Assembly: GCA_038025085.1 (NCBI GenBank)
Contig: CM076139.1
Span: forward strand, 16,013,307 to 16,077,306
DNA length: 64,000 nt
Direction of reading: 5' to 3'
Source: Tetragonia tetragonoides
Taxonomy: Eukaryota; Streptophyta; Magnoliopsida; Caryophyllales; Aizoaceae
Both the position numbers and the translations under genes were made by a program. The notes beneath the pieces are model-generated. The model was given only the letters and a program-made list of their open reading frames with translations, made no database searches and was not told the origin of the DNA. This document shows, piece after piece, positions 24,244 through 35,886 of the stretch. How positions within the stretch are numbered: the first letter of the stretch is position 1; every line of letters starts with the position of its first letter.

Positions 24244-24460
24244 CTTTTTTTTTTACAAGGACGTATGTAATAGCCCACAAATTATATGCGCTGGGCAAGC
24301 CAATCCATTTTGGATGGGCTGACGAGCTCAAGCAGAGGAGAAGACTCTCCTGCAAAGAAAAGTAGAGGATGTTTTATAATCTCCCAACATGTACGAGGAT
24401 TTAAACTCTTGACCACTAGGTTGTGAAAGTACACTTACCACTTGTACTCCCACCTCATCC
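24244..24460 (-). mobile_element. SINE family A, full-length-looking copy
   Basis: On the minus strand it starts GGATGAGGTGGGAGTACAAG, has a tRNA-like box region (GGTCAAGAGTTTAAATCC), a body with CCAAAATGGATTGGCTTG, and ends in a short A tract. The copy at 30191-30411 on the plus strand aligns along its whole length. The gap from 24460 to 25589 is otherwise AT-rich, with one decayed MITE. Confidence 0.65.
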
Positions 24461-24725
24461 TCTTAGAAATATGAGAATGCATGAGACATAATAGCTAATT
24501 ATTATAAAACATAAAAAAATATATGAGATATTAAGAGAAAGAAAAAAAATCTTTCATGTACATTACTTTGTAGTTTTGTTCAAGTTAATAAAACTCTCAA
24601 TCTTTCATGTACTATCCATCCATAAATTTAACTTTAAGTGATCTAGCTAGAAGAATTCAGGTTTATCATTGGGGAAAAAAAATTAATAATTAAATTGTAG
24701 TTTAATTTTAAGATGGTGTTTGTTT

Positions 24726-25160
24726 TAGGTGGCAATTGGGCGGATCGGGTTCTTTTGGTTTCGAGTCATTGCGGGCTTGGGTTATTTCAGGTTTAAAGAG
24801 TGTTTGGGTCGGTTTGCGTCGAGTCGGATTGATTCTGATTTATGCTAATGTCAGGTCAACTCGGGTAGGATTTGGATTAGTTTGATTTTCGGGTGATATC
24901 AGGTCAAGCTTTTTCAATCATTTTGAATATTATGTAATTATGAGTTGGATATATTCGAATTTGAGTAGAATCAATTCGGGTTCACTTAAGTTTTGGGTAG
25001 CTTAGGGTCGAATGTTATCGAATTCGGATCTATTCTGAAAATAGACGTTATTGGGTGTCAAGTTAAACCAGATCAAATTCGGATAATAATAATTGATATA
25101 TTTTCGGGTATCGAACATGTATTAAGTGAATCGGGTTAGATTTTGCCATCACTAATCTTT
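24726..25160. mobile_element. Decayed MITE rich in TCGGGT words
   Basis: Begins TTAGGTGGCAATTGGGCGG and ends GATTTTGCCATCACTAA, which is an imperfect inverted match (TTAGTGATGGCAAAATC on the minus strand). Internal TCGGGT repeats resemble those in neighbouring hAT MITEs. No matching 8-bp flank was found. Confidence 0.4.
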
Positions 25161-25439
25161 GAAACATTAAGGTCTTGCTTCGAAAAGACAAGCTCTTTTC
25201 TTTGCATTGGATGGACAAGAACCCCGAGTCGAATTATCTTAATTATTCCTTTAATTGCCGTTTGTGGGCGAATTTATACTTGATGATTATTTTTAATATT
25301 TTAGATTCTTAAAGCAAGTGCTATCTATCTTAGGAGTAGTATATATGCGTGTGGCAGCCTAGCTCGTAGGGTATGGTTATAGGACTTCTCACTTTAGGTG
25401 CTTTTATACCTTTTTGAAACACATTTTTATCTAATAGAA

Positions 25440-26985
25440 AATTAAATTACTACAAAAACTTGTTTGATATGGTATTTCTATAACTTTTGGTGAGATGAGC
25501 GTCATCTTTTAGTGAAATAAGGGTCACTGCTTGTAATAAGTGATCCCTAAATTTCTAAATAGCAACTCCATTTTTTTATGAGTTGGTCTTAAGGGTGAGC
25601 AGAACATCCGGGTACCCAGTACTGCAACGGAAACCGGTCAACCAATTTCAATTCCGGTTCCCAAAAATAGAAACTGATATCAACTAATTTCAATTCCAGT
25701 TCCTGAATTTTAGAAACCGAAACCGATTGAATACCCGGTGTAAAACCAATTCCTCATTTACTGTCAATAGTTAGTACACTCAATAGCAAAAACACAAAGA
25801 AAGATACCGGTGAAACAAAACATGAGATATAAAAAAATGAAAAAATAAAAAAAAATAGTGAAGCAAAACAAGACAGAGCCCCCTGACCTCCTAAACTTCC
25901 TCCAGCTTTCCTCCCTTTATTTTGTACTAGCTAACAAAACTTTGGGTATTTGGGTCATTATGTAATTCATTCATCTAGTCACCCGCTGCTTCTGCCATGG
26001 TCTATAAACTCACAAACGCAGATCACACTGTGGTTCAAGTAAACTGGTGTTCTTCAACCCTCTTCTCTCACTATTGATTTAATATATAATTTTTTTAATT
26101 TTAAAAAATAATAAATCTGAATTTAAATAGGAACTGGTGTTCTTCAACCCTCTTCTCTCACTATTGATTTAATATATAATTTTTTTAATTTTAAAAAATA
26201 ATAAATCTGAATTTAATATGGAACTGTGGATACCCAGGAACTATTTGGTACCCGGTAGATCCAATTCCAATTCATAGGAATTAGGAACCGATGCAACCAA
26301 TTCCATTTGTTAGGAATTAGGAATCCCTGGATCCAATTTCAATTCCTGGTAGGCAATATCCGGTGGGTACCCGGATGCGGTCATCCCTAGTTGGTCTTAC
26401 ACAAGACTTACTCTTAAATTAAACATTATACCAAAAGCTACACAAAAACTTCTCTAACACGGTGTTTCAGTAACTTTTGGTTAGACGAGAGTCACTTTTT
26501 TTTAGTGAAAACAAGGGTCAATACTCATAATAGTGATCCATACCTTACTAAATAGTGACCCTATTTTTATGTGAGTTGATCCACAATACTTGCTCAAGCC
26601 CTAAATCAATTCTACTGAGTTTGCAATTTTGAGAGGCTGATTTTTTTTTTTTTTTTTTTTTTTGAGATGAAGAGTTTGGAAAGTTAAGTGGTAGCTACAG
26701 GTTGAAAAATCTAGCCCTAATAAAAAAAACTTGTGTAAGACAGGTTTGTTGTACTTTTTGGTGAGACGAATCAGATGATGGTCACTTTTCAGTGAAACAA
26801 GGGTTACTCCTCACAATAAGTGATCTCTATATTTCTAAGAGCAAGTCTTATGTGAGACCTAACAAATAGAAAATTGGGGTCACTATTTAAAATTGTAGGA
26901 GTCACTTATTATGAGGAGGGACCCTTATTTGACTAAGAAATGGTCCTCATCTCAATGAAAGTTATGATAAGACCATCTTATACAA
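25440..26985. repeat. Repeated GGTCACT/AGTGACC segments, one split by a hAT element
   Basis: Three related segments (about 25440-25589 joined to 26390-26430, 26430-26600, and 26720-26985) share phrases such as TTTTAGTGAAA followed by AAGGGTCACT and AATAAGTGATC. The first is interrupted exactly by the hAT element at 25590-26389. A fourth similar segment lies near 52500-52620. Confidence 0.55.
25590..26389. mobile_element. Non-autonomous hAT element with perfect 8-bp target duplication
   Basis: Ends are TAAGGGTGAGCAGAA (left) and TAGGGATGACCGCATC (right, minus strand). The 8-bp GTTGGTCT flanks both sides (25582-25589 and 26390-26397). The interior has AATTCC/GGAACCGG subterminal repeats and an 88-bp internal tandem duplication (about 26043-26218). 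It is homologous along its length to the element at 33008-33766. No transposase. Confidence 0.9.
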
Positions 26986-28487
26986 ATTTTTGTACATTTC
27001 AAAATACATAGAGTAGTAAATATTGACCATTTTTTTATAGGTTGGTTTCACACAATGTGTTAACTTCATTTTTTTTTGTTTTGTTTATTTTTGGCTCATA
27101 TTTATAAGACAATTCTAATTTTTGGAGGGAAATTTATTAACAATCCAAGCCAAGAACCCAACGAACTGTCAAACTGAGAACACAAGAATCTTGGACTACG
27201 TAGTATATCCTGATCATCTGTGCACGAACAACTATAGAAGAGACGTAAATATAAGAAAAAAACCGAAGGGGAACCTTTGTCGTCCAAGGTACCTTACATT
27301 AGTTATTTAGTGGACCATAGATTCTTCATTGGGTCCCTTTCTTTTATAGAATCGGTTCGTGATAAGCTGTTGCACTAACAAATTAAAGGGAGTAAGCTTT
27401 TCTTTAAGAGTTTTATCACCCTAATTAATTGTGTTTTCGAGTAGCTTTGTTTAAAACAAATTAAACTGTATAACCCTACATGCATTTTAGCCTATCACTA
27501 TGTGTTGGAATGAAATCAGGCTTCGATACTATCATGTATTGAAGCCAATTCAACCAAAAGTTTAACTAATGATTAAATGCCCAATCAATGTTATATTTCT
27601 TATTAACATACGTGTCCCAACTAAGCAACTTGAGAGTCACATCTTTCCACTCGAAAGAAAACACATTAAAAAATTTAGCCTCTGAGAAGTACTTCATAAT
27701 TATGATCTTTATAAGGTGTTCTTATGGGAATGAACTTTCCCATATTAGAAGTTTAGTTTGGGGGAACTAACTATCTTAAGCCATCATATATATGTTCAAA
27801 GAAGGGCACAAAGAGATCGAATATAAGTATATAACTAAAGCACCCATCCACCACTAATAGAGGCAATTAAAACTTAATTATCATGATTTAGTGTCTTTTG
27901 TAGTGATGGAGTGTCATTTCAAGCTTGAAAGTGATGGGAAAAGATAGATTCATCTTCAAAGGACACCCTTCTCAAATTGGTAAAGCAAAAATGTAGGATT
28001 CTATTCCAAGAAGCTACAAAATTTCTTTTTGTTTTTTTTTTGTTTTGCATATCCCCACGTCTGTCCTCGTGTGATTCATTCTTGTGCTTAATTTATCATC
28101 TCTCCACCATTGATGTTTTGATTTTGCCTTCCCATTTTAATGTATAATTGGCAAGTGTATGTGTTTGTTTAAGCTATAATTTGGGAAACTATGAACTGTC
28201 GCATATGGAATACCTTTGCGGGATTAGAAATTCAGATTTGATATTGCTTAAGCACCAATTGAGGATATCATTTGTTACAGTCGATTTTGAGATTGCTCAA
28301 GCACTAAGGAGATCATGTTGCATATGGAATCTAATAGAAAGTTATTAAAATTTTCTTCTCAAAGAACTTTATGAGCGACATATATATAAGTTTCTAAGAG
28401 ATCAGCTCATATTACGACTAGCTCACTTTTTATAAAATTAGAGATTACTGATTAATAAGTGATATTGTCAGATCTTGAGACGGTCTC
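26985..28487. other. Intergenic AT-rich DNA
   Basis: No supported gene. Short frames are not conserved in appearance. No clear transposon ends seen. Confidence 0.4.
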
Positions 28488-28505
28488 AATAACAAGCCAA
28501 GATTT

Positions 28506-28826
28506 AGTAGCAAGTATTATAAATTTGGGGACCGGATATGCACAAGATCGATGGTATCATACAATGTTTTGTGAGCAAACAATTGCGGTACTTGCGGTGA
28601 AGATCTCCACTTCCGTTAAAGATGAAGCATCAAAGGAAGCACATGGTTACCATGCATGTTGGGAGTCGCACTCGGGTATTCTAGTCAGTTGTTTTATTAG
28701 CATATTTGTTATTGTTACTATTGATTTAGTATATTTTAGGGTTATTTTCGATGTAAATGCCGTATGGTTTTTCTATGAATAAAAAGTCTCCTATTCCCCT
28801 CTCAAAAAAAAAAAAAAAAAAAATTT
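28506..28826 (+). mobile_element. Retroposed fragment with 18-bp target duplication
   Basis: The 321-bp insert ends in a poly-A run (28804-28823) preceded by AATAAA. It is flanked by the identical 18-mer AATAACAAGCCAAGATTT at 28488-28505 and 28827-28844. This is the signature of LINE-driven retroposition. The insert has an open frame without a recognised domain, so it may be a truncated LINE end or a processed transcript. Confidence 0.85.
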
Positions 28827-28844
28827 AATAACAAGCCAAGATTT

Positions 28845-29348
28845 GTTCACTTTACATTGAGTTTTTATTAATACTAGTTACATTCCCGTGCGATTCATGG
28901 TTCATGTGTTTATAACAACTAAAATATTCTTATTGGTACAAACTTGCAACAATTTTTTTGCCTATATCACATCTTGCTACGAAATTACCAATCTATGGAC
29001 CTTATCCTTTCTATACTCAAATCAACTTTCTTGGTTTCCTGTTTAATTCTAGTTGCATGCCTCGTGCGATGCACACTTTTATAAAAATATATTTCGTTTC
29101 TTATAAAAATATTTTTTTATGTCATTGATTAATTAATGCAATGATTCATTAGATACATTCCCTAATAGACATAAATAAAATAAATTTTTAATGAATATTA
29201 TATAAGAATTAAATTGTATCAATAGAGATACATGCACTTAAAATAAATGATGACTCCTAATAAAAATAAAAATAAAATATGTGATGACATGTAAAAAATT
29301 TGCTTATGTGTCAAATCCTACGTGTCAATCTAGCACGGTGCACATTCA

Positions 29349-29400
<52 letters not shown>

Positions 29401-30190
29401 TTTATTAGATGATTAGAAAAGAAGCTTTTGGTAAGGCACGTAAAAATGATCGATCAAGCACGGTGCACATTCGCAAAGTATTGCACAAACTTGGTTTATA
29501 AGATCGATCAAGTAAGAGTCATTTACTTAGGATGAAAAAGTCATTCTCTAAAATGGGAGACACCGTCCTTAGATGCAAAAAAATTCAAATAACCATAAAA
29601 CATTTAAGAAGAACCATAATAGTCAATCAAACTAATAAACTATTTGTCTCAATATATAGTCTTTATATGACTTCGATCATGTTCTATTAGTAAAAAATGA
29701 ACTACTCATTTAACATGTTAAAAATTGAACATAAAGTCTTTCAAAAAAAAAAAAAATGAACATAAAGATTGTATTCTTTTCAACATATTCAGTAAATTTT
29801 CACTTTAGTATCACTCAAGCGAGTTCAATTCGAGTATAAAACACACTTAAAAAATGTACAAGAAACTCAATTTTTTTTTTTAAATTGCAAGAAAACCACC
29901 CTTTATGAGGGTAATGACACTCGATCCAATTGTCATTGTTGGAAACGAGCTGGAGAGATACGCCACAGCTGCACTATCCAACCCAAGCTCTACGACAAAC
30001 TCATTAAATTAGTTGTTGTCGTCTACTGTTACGCCAAAAAGGTTTTGCCGTTATTGTTGCCGCTGTGCTATCCAACCCAAGCTCTACGCTATTGTTCTCC
30101 TCTGTCTCTTTGATCGCTGCCCTCTACTCTCTTGTGTCTTGTGCTTATTTTTCCAGGCCTGATGATAATACCAAGTGTGGCTGTGCTGAG
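28845..30190. other. AT-rich DNA with Helitron-like ends and an AT microsatellite
   Basis: Two degenerate Helitron-like hairpin ends start at CTAG 28874 and 29049 (minus strand). An AT dinucleotide array spans 29352-29397. No gene supported. Confidence 0.5.
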
Positions 30191-30411
30191 GATTAGGTGG
30201 GAGCACAAGTGTTAAGTGACCCACTCTCACAACTCAGTGGTCAGGGATTCGAATACTCATCTATGTAGGGAGAATAAAAACTCCTTTACCTTTCTTTGTA
30301 AGGAGGGTCCCTTCCTCTACTTGATCCCGTCAGCTCATCAAAAATGGATTGACTTATCTGACACGTGTGATTTCAGGGCTATTGCATGCATCCTTGTAGC
30401 CAAAAAAAAAA
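30191..30411 (+). mobile_element. SINE family A, plus-strand copy
   Basis: Starts AGGTGGGAGCACAAGTG, has the box region GGTCAGGGATTCGAATACTC, a body with AAAAATGGATTGACTTATC, and ends TTGTAGCC plus an A tract at 30402-30411. It aligns with 24244-24460 in reverse orientation. No target duplication recognised. Confidence 0.65.
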
Positions 30412-30789
30412 TGTCGCCGTGTGAATGTATGATGGGCTGACTTCGTATTTTGGGCAAAGTATCATATAAACAACCAAATGGGCTAGGCTTTTCTTCAACT
30501 GTCATGGGCCTAGTTTTACTTCTTCGCATGCAGAAAATGGGGCTAGTCTAGAAATGCTCCGGTACAATCCGCCGCTAAATGGTGTGGTATGCCACACCAT
30601 CCACCCTAAGTGCCCACATGGGCCAGGGCCACATGCTTTAGTTGTAGATTTGTAGAAGTATTTTTGGTGCAAAAAGTCTGGTACTAGTATTTCAGTATGG
30701 TAGACTAGCAAAAAAAAAAAACAAAGTTTATCTTAGTAATTAAGATGAAAATATTGCTTATGTTTTGTTTCGGGATGAAAATACCCTTT

Positions 30790-30925
30790 AAGTCTAATGG
30801 GCATTCGTGTGAGGGGGTATATAAATGAATATAAAATTGATTGGGCCTTCAACCATCAATTTAAATTTTTGGTTGAGTTGATTCCAACATATGATATCAG
30901 AGCGAGAGGACCATAAAGACCAGTG
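30790..30925 (+). mobile_element. Relic LTR end with primer-binding-site remnant
   Basis: Sequence ending GTTGATTCCAACA is followed by TATGATATCAGAGC, a mutated form of the TGGTATCAGAGC initiator-tRNA primer site seen after copia LTRs. The rest of that element is not recognisable here. Confidence 0.4.
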
Positions 30926-30994
30926 CTCAAATCCCGTGAGCCTCCATTCCCTTAGCTCAATATAACATGGCGGTAATGGTTATTAAGGGGTTGA

Positions 30995-31435
30995 ACTGAA
31001 TTGAAGTTTTTTTAACTAAATAAGATTTTGTTCTCATCTCAATTCAATTTATGTGAAATTTCTCACTCAAATAATTTTTATTTCAAAATAAATTTATGAT
31101 GGTACTTGTCATTGGAAATATTTCAAAGCATAATGTCAAATAAGTCCAATATTGAATATGTTTGAACATATTTTAAATTATTAAATGTCAAATTAAATAA
31201 ATCATTCAATTCAATTCAGTTCAATTCAATTTTCTCCAGTTGAAAGGGTGAAAACTATAAGTGAAAAAAACATTAGGATTACTATGACTCTGTTTACCTC
31301 AACTTAATTTCAGTTCTGTACTTCTGTTCAATTCATTTCAGTTCAGTCAATGTGTAACTTTATCATCGCTCAAATAACTATTTATTTCGAAATAAATTCT
31401 CGATGATAACTATATCATCGGAAGGATCTCAAAAC
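30995..31435. repeat. Two copies of an AT-rich repeat, the second split by the copia element
   Basis: Copy 1 (about 30995-31245) and copy 2 (about 31285-31435 continuing at 37485-37615) share AATTCAGTTCAATTCA-type ends, a CTCAAATAA...ATTTATTTC segment and a TATTGAATATRTTTG segment. The copia element landed inside copy 2. Confidence 0.55.
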
Positions 31436-31604
31436 TGTGAATTGTGGTAATTCCCCTCGGGGGCTTCCTGTATATTATTTTGAATATATACTGAGTACAA
31501 ACTAGGTTACAGTAAGACTGGGTTACAGAGTAACGGACCTATATACACAACCCTAATAGGAATTTATATTTACAATATTCCTATTTTAATTACGTTATCT
31601 ATCA
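31436..31604 (-). repeat. 3' LTR of the Ty1/copia element (169 bp)
   Basis: On the minus strand it runs TGATAGATAACG...CAATTCACA, with canonical TG...CA ends. It pairs with the LTR at 37316-37484 (same length, about 13 base differences, three of them explained by one local inversion). The 5-bp flank AAAAC (31431-31435) matches 37485-37489. Confidence 0.95.
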
Positions 31605-32200
31605 CACCCCCGCAGTCGGAGTGGGAGGTAAGCGAACGCTCAGACTGTAGCGAAAGTCATTGAACAGAGTCGTAGGAAGGCCCTTGGTGAAGATATCAGC
31701 GTACTGGGAGCTAGACGGTACGTGTAGAACACGAACCTGACCTAGGGCGACCTTTTCACGAACAAGGTGAATATCAATCTCAATGTGTTTGGTCCGCTGG
31801 TGCTGCACATGGTTAGTGGAGAGATAGACAACACTAACATTATCACAATATACAAGAGTGGATCGAGTAACAGGGCAGTGCAACTCAAGGAGCAAGTTGC
31901 GCAACCAACAAGTCTCAACAACAGCATTAGCTACACTCCTGTATTCAGCTTCGGCACTGGAGCGGGAGACGGTGCCTTGGCGTTTTGACGACCAAGAGAG
32001 CAAATTGTCACCCATGAAGATGCAGTAACCAGAAGTGGATCGACGAGAGTCCGGGCACCCTGCCCAATCGGCGTCAGAGTATGCAATGAGTCCAATGGTG
32101 GCAGAGGGATATAACTGAAGACCATACTCGAGAGTGCCCTGAATATAGCGAATGATTCGCTTGAGAGGCCCGAGGTGAAGTTCCCGGGGGTATGCATGAA
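31602..32200 (-). pseudogene. Copia RNase H domain (end of pol, frame-shifted)
   Basis: Recognisable motifs in order are LIAYSDADWAG, STSGYCIFMGDNLLSWSSK, SSAEAEYRSVANA, VYCDNVSVVYLS and HIEIDIHLVREK. These carry the catalytic Asp/Glu/Asp residues of copia RNase H. The reading frame joins the reverse transcriptase only after a one-base loss in a run of C (plus-strand G run 32186-32190). The last coding bases overlap the polypurine tract and LTR edge. Confidence 0.9.
31605..31615 (-). other. Polypurine tract of the copia element
   Basis: On the minus strand GCGGGGGTG lies directly upstream of the 3' LTR, the position where plus-strand DNA synthesis is primed. Confidence 0.7.
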
Positions 32201-34130
32201 CAAGCAAATCTGTTGCACGACATAGGAGATGTCGGGGCGGGTGAATGTGAGATACTGCAGGGCCCCGGCTAGGCGACGGTAGAGCTCCGGATCGGAGACC
32301 GCAGGGCCGGTGGACGGACCAAGCTTGGCCTTGGTGTCCACGGGCGTGAGGCAGGGCTTGCAACCTGTCATACAGGCACGATCAAGAATCTCAAGGGCAT
32401 ATTTGTGCTGGGACAAGAATAGACCGCGAGAGTTGCGAGTGGCCGTGATACCGAGGAAATAATGGAGAGGGCCAAGGTCGGTCATGGAAAACTCGGAACT
32501 GAGAGAAGAAATGATGCGCTGCAGGAGAGTGCCAGAAGAGGCAGTAATAACAATGTCATCAACATATAGCAGTAAATAAGCAGTGTCAGGCCCATGGCGA
32601 TAGATGAACAAAGATGTGTCGTACTTGCTGTTGGAGAAACCAACGCGAGTCACATAATCTGCAAACCGCTGAAACCAGGCCTCTGGAGCTTGTTTGAGGC
32701 CATACAGAGATTTCTGTAGGCAACAAACATAGTCGGGGTGGGCGGGATCAACAAAGCCGGGGGGTTGATGCATATAAACTGTTTCCTGCAAATAACCATG
32801 GAGGAAAGCATTCTTGACATCGAGCTGGTGAATAGGCCAGGCATGAGATAAAGCATAACTGAGGACAGTACGGATGGTCACTGGTTTGACCACAGGACTA
32901 AAAGTCTCGTCACAGTCAATACCGGGACGCTGAGATTTACCGTTAGTAACCATGCAAGCTTTATGCCGCTCAAGAGAACCATCTGAGTTGAATTTATGCC
33001 TGAAAAGTACGGGTGAGCAGAAAATTCGGGTACCCAATATCAGAACCGGAACTGGTTTGGAATTGGTGGTTCTGGAATCGGAATAGGTCCACCAATTCCA
33101 ATTCCGGTTCCCAAAAATAGGAACCGGTATAAACCGATTCCAATTTCGGTTCCTGAATTTTAGGAACCGGAACCGGTTGGATACTTGGTGTAAAACCAAA
33201 TTCTCATTTAGTGTCAATAGTTAGTACACTCAATAACAAAACAAAAAGAAAGTTACTGGTAAACAAAACATGAGAAATTAAAAAAATAAAATAAAATAAA
33301 TAAGAAAATAATGAAGCAAAATAAGACAGAGCCACCTGACTCTCATTTTAGATTTTCATTTCCTCCTTTACTTTGTACTAGCTAACAAAACTTTGAATAT
33401 TTAGGCCATTATGTAATCCATAAATGTAGTCACAAGCTTATGCCATGGTCTATAGACTCACAAACACAGGTCACATACATTGTGGTTCAAGTAAACTTAT
33501 GGTCAACCCTCTTTCCCTTACTATTGATTTAATATACAATTTTTTTTTATTTTAAAACATTAATAAATTTGAATTTCAATATGGAACCGGTGGGTACCCA
33601 GGAATCGGTGAATACCCGGCGGATCCAATTCCAATTCCTAAGAATTAGGAACCGGTGCAACCAATTCCAATTCCAATTTCAATTCCTAGGAATTAGGAAC
33701 CGGTGGATCCAATTCCAATTCCGGGTAGTGCAATACCCGGTGGGTACCCGGTTGCGCTCACCCCTATTGAAAAGCCACATTGAACGAACCACATTAACCC
33801 TGGGGGTCGGGGTTCCAAGTCCCAAGTGTTATTTTTAATTAAAGCATCATATTTCGACTGCATAGCAGCCCGCCAGTGATGGTCTTTGAATGCCTGGACA
33901 TGAGAGCGGGGGAGGGGAGAGGGGGAAGTGGTGGGAGAGGTGGTGGTGTGGAGAGTGAATATTTTGCGGGGTTTGAAGATCCCGGCCTGCCCACGGGTGG
34001 TCATGGTATGAGTGGGGGGTTTTGGTGGTGGGGGGGGGGGAGGTGAGGGAGGGGCGGTATGGGCACGGGCATTGGGGGGGTTGACGGTTCGGATGCGGTT
34101 GTGGGGTGGGGGCCGTAGGGGGTGGTGGAG
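32190..34130 (-). pseudogene. Copia reverse transcriptase, interrupted by a hAT element
   Basis: The 3' part (32190-33000) shows DETFSPVVKPVTIR, QLDVKNAFLHG, SLYGLKQAPEAWF and LLLYVDDIVI, the last holding the catalytic Asp pair. The 5' part (33767-34130) shows AAMQSKYDALIKNNTWDL. A 759-bp hAT-like element at 33008-33766 lies between them, in the strand that follows the NNTWDL motif. Frameshifts are also present, so the protein cannot be made. Confidence 0.9.
33008..33766. mobile_element. hAT-type non-autonomous element inside copia pol
   Basis: Ends are TACGGGTGAGCAG (left) and TAGGGGTGAGCGC (right, minus strand). Flanks are CTGAAAAG (33000-33007) and TTGAAAAG (33767-33774), a one-mismatch 8-bp duplication. 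Interior is homologous to 25590-26389, with the same GGAACCGG and CCAATTCC subterminal words. It inserted after the copia element. Confidence 0.88.
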
Positions 34131-35010
34131 GTGACTCGGTGGGAGAGGTTGGGGGGAAGGAGGAGGCGACACCCCCGGAGACGGAGCCGTGGTAGCCAGG
34201 GGGGTGGGCGGAGCCGTGGGATGGGCACCCGGGGTAAGGAGAAGCTCGCGACAGAGCGGGGAGGGAGTGTCTTCAGTAGTGAGGAACTCGTAGGAGGGTG
34301 AGGGGAAGTGGTGAGGGAGAAGAAAGGAAAAGTGGACTCGTCAAAGGTGACATGACGGGAGATGATAATTTTGCGTGAGGCAAGATCAAGGCATCGATAC
34401 CCGCAGTGGTTGGATGGATATCCAAGGAAGACACTGGGAGTGGATCGGGGGGCTAATTTGTGGGGGTAGAGGATGGGAGATTGGGATAGCATAGACATCC
34501 AAAGACACGGAGGTGAGTGTAGGAGGGTTTTTTTTGAAGAGACAGAAGAAGGGAGTTTCTTTTGAAATGGCGGTGGAAGGGATGAGGTTGAGAAGATGGG
34601 TGGCCATATGAAGGGCTTCAACCCAATAGGTGGAAGGTATTTGTGCGTGGAATAGGAGAGTGCGCACAATGTTATTTATAGTACGAATCATGCGTTCGGA
34701 TTTCCCATTTTGTTGGGAGGTGCATGGACAAGAGAAGCGGAGAACCATGCCATTAGATGAAAATAAGTTGAGGAGAGGTGTATTATCAAATTCCCCCCCC
34801 CGACCTGATCACATTGAAAGGACTTTATCTCACAATTAAATTGTGTGCGCACATAAGCCCGAAAGTGAAGGAATTTTGAAAAATCATCACTTTTATGACG
34901 TAAAGGATAAACCCACAAAAATTGAGAGAAATGATCTAGGAAAATAACATAGTAGCGAATGCCGCTAATACTAAGGATAAGGGAAGTCCAAAGATCCGAA
35001 TGCACAATGT
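34130..35010 (-). pseudogene. Copia integrase, broken by frameshifts
   Basis: Integrase motifs appear across three frames: HSDLW (first catalytic Asp), YYVIFLDHFSQFLWVYPL, FQCDQ (second Asp), TSQQNGKSERMIRTI (catalytic Glu), YWVEALHMATHLLN and VFLGYPSNHCGYRCLD. Frame changes occur at a C run opposite plus-strand 34793-34801, near 34600 and near 35020. A proline-rich linker follows toward the reverse transcriptase. Confidence 0.88.
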
Positions 35011-35886
35011 CAAAGGGGGAGGGGAGACAACAATATCTGAGCGATAAAAAGGAAGTCTAACATGCTTTTCTAATTGACAAGCGTGACATAGAGGGGCCGC
35101 TTTGTCATTATTACACTCAATAAAACCATTACTAACTAAAGATCTAAGAATAGACTCTCTCGGATGACCCAACCGTTGATGCCAAGTGGAGCGGGTGCAG
35201 GTGAGGAAGGCGGTGGGAGTGGACGGATTTGTGGTGGTGGAGGTGACCGGGTAGAGTTCCCCAGAACTATCACACCGGAGGAGAGGGGTCCGCGTCTGAA
35301 AATCATAGACAGAGAAACCGTAAGGGTCAAAGGCAACAACACAGTGATTTTCACGGACAAAACGACGGACAAAGATAAGGTTTTTAATTATGTGAGGGGC
35401 AACTAAGACATTTTGAAGGTGAAGGGGACGGGAGGAGGACGGTAAAGAGGTGTAGCCCATACATGTCACAAGAATAGTATTACCATCACCAACGGTAACA
35501 GAATTATTAATGCTTGAACCAAATATAAAACGAAGGATACCTGGTTGTGATGTCAAATGAGCGGTAGCTCCTGTATCCATGTACCAACCTGTGTTGCCCG
35601 GGTCCTGGAGGCTCATGGTGTGGAAAGCCTGCAGGAGAGTAGTGGTGGGCTCTGCAGGGGCGGAGTAGCCGGCAGGAGGGGCCGTGAACCACGTCCAGGG
35701 GGGGACGTGGCCTGCGGGATGAGCAGCGGCGGGGGCCACCTGGGCTAGGTGGGCCGAGGGCTGGCCAGGGGCGGGGCCGAGGATGCCGACGCCGGCGCCG
35801 GCCTTGGATGCAGTCGGGCTCGCAGGGGAGCTAGGGGGCGCGGGGAGGGTCGGTGGCATGTGCGGCCAAGGGGCCGGAGCAGCCAT
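35010..35886 (-). pseudogene. Copia protease and pre-integrase zinc finger
   Basis: WYMDTGATAHLTS contains the aspartic protease triad DTG. Further on, WHQRLGHP and CHACQLEKH give the His-His-Cys-Cys pattern of the gag-pre-integrase domain. This frame differs from gag (its coding overlaps gag by 142 bases) and ends by a frameshift before the integrase core. Confidence 0.88.

Noticed and set aside
30581..30600. Short hairpin TGGTGTGG/CCACACCA as a terminator or regulatory site
   Set aside because: An isolated 8-bp stem without other context is not evidence of function in a plant genome.
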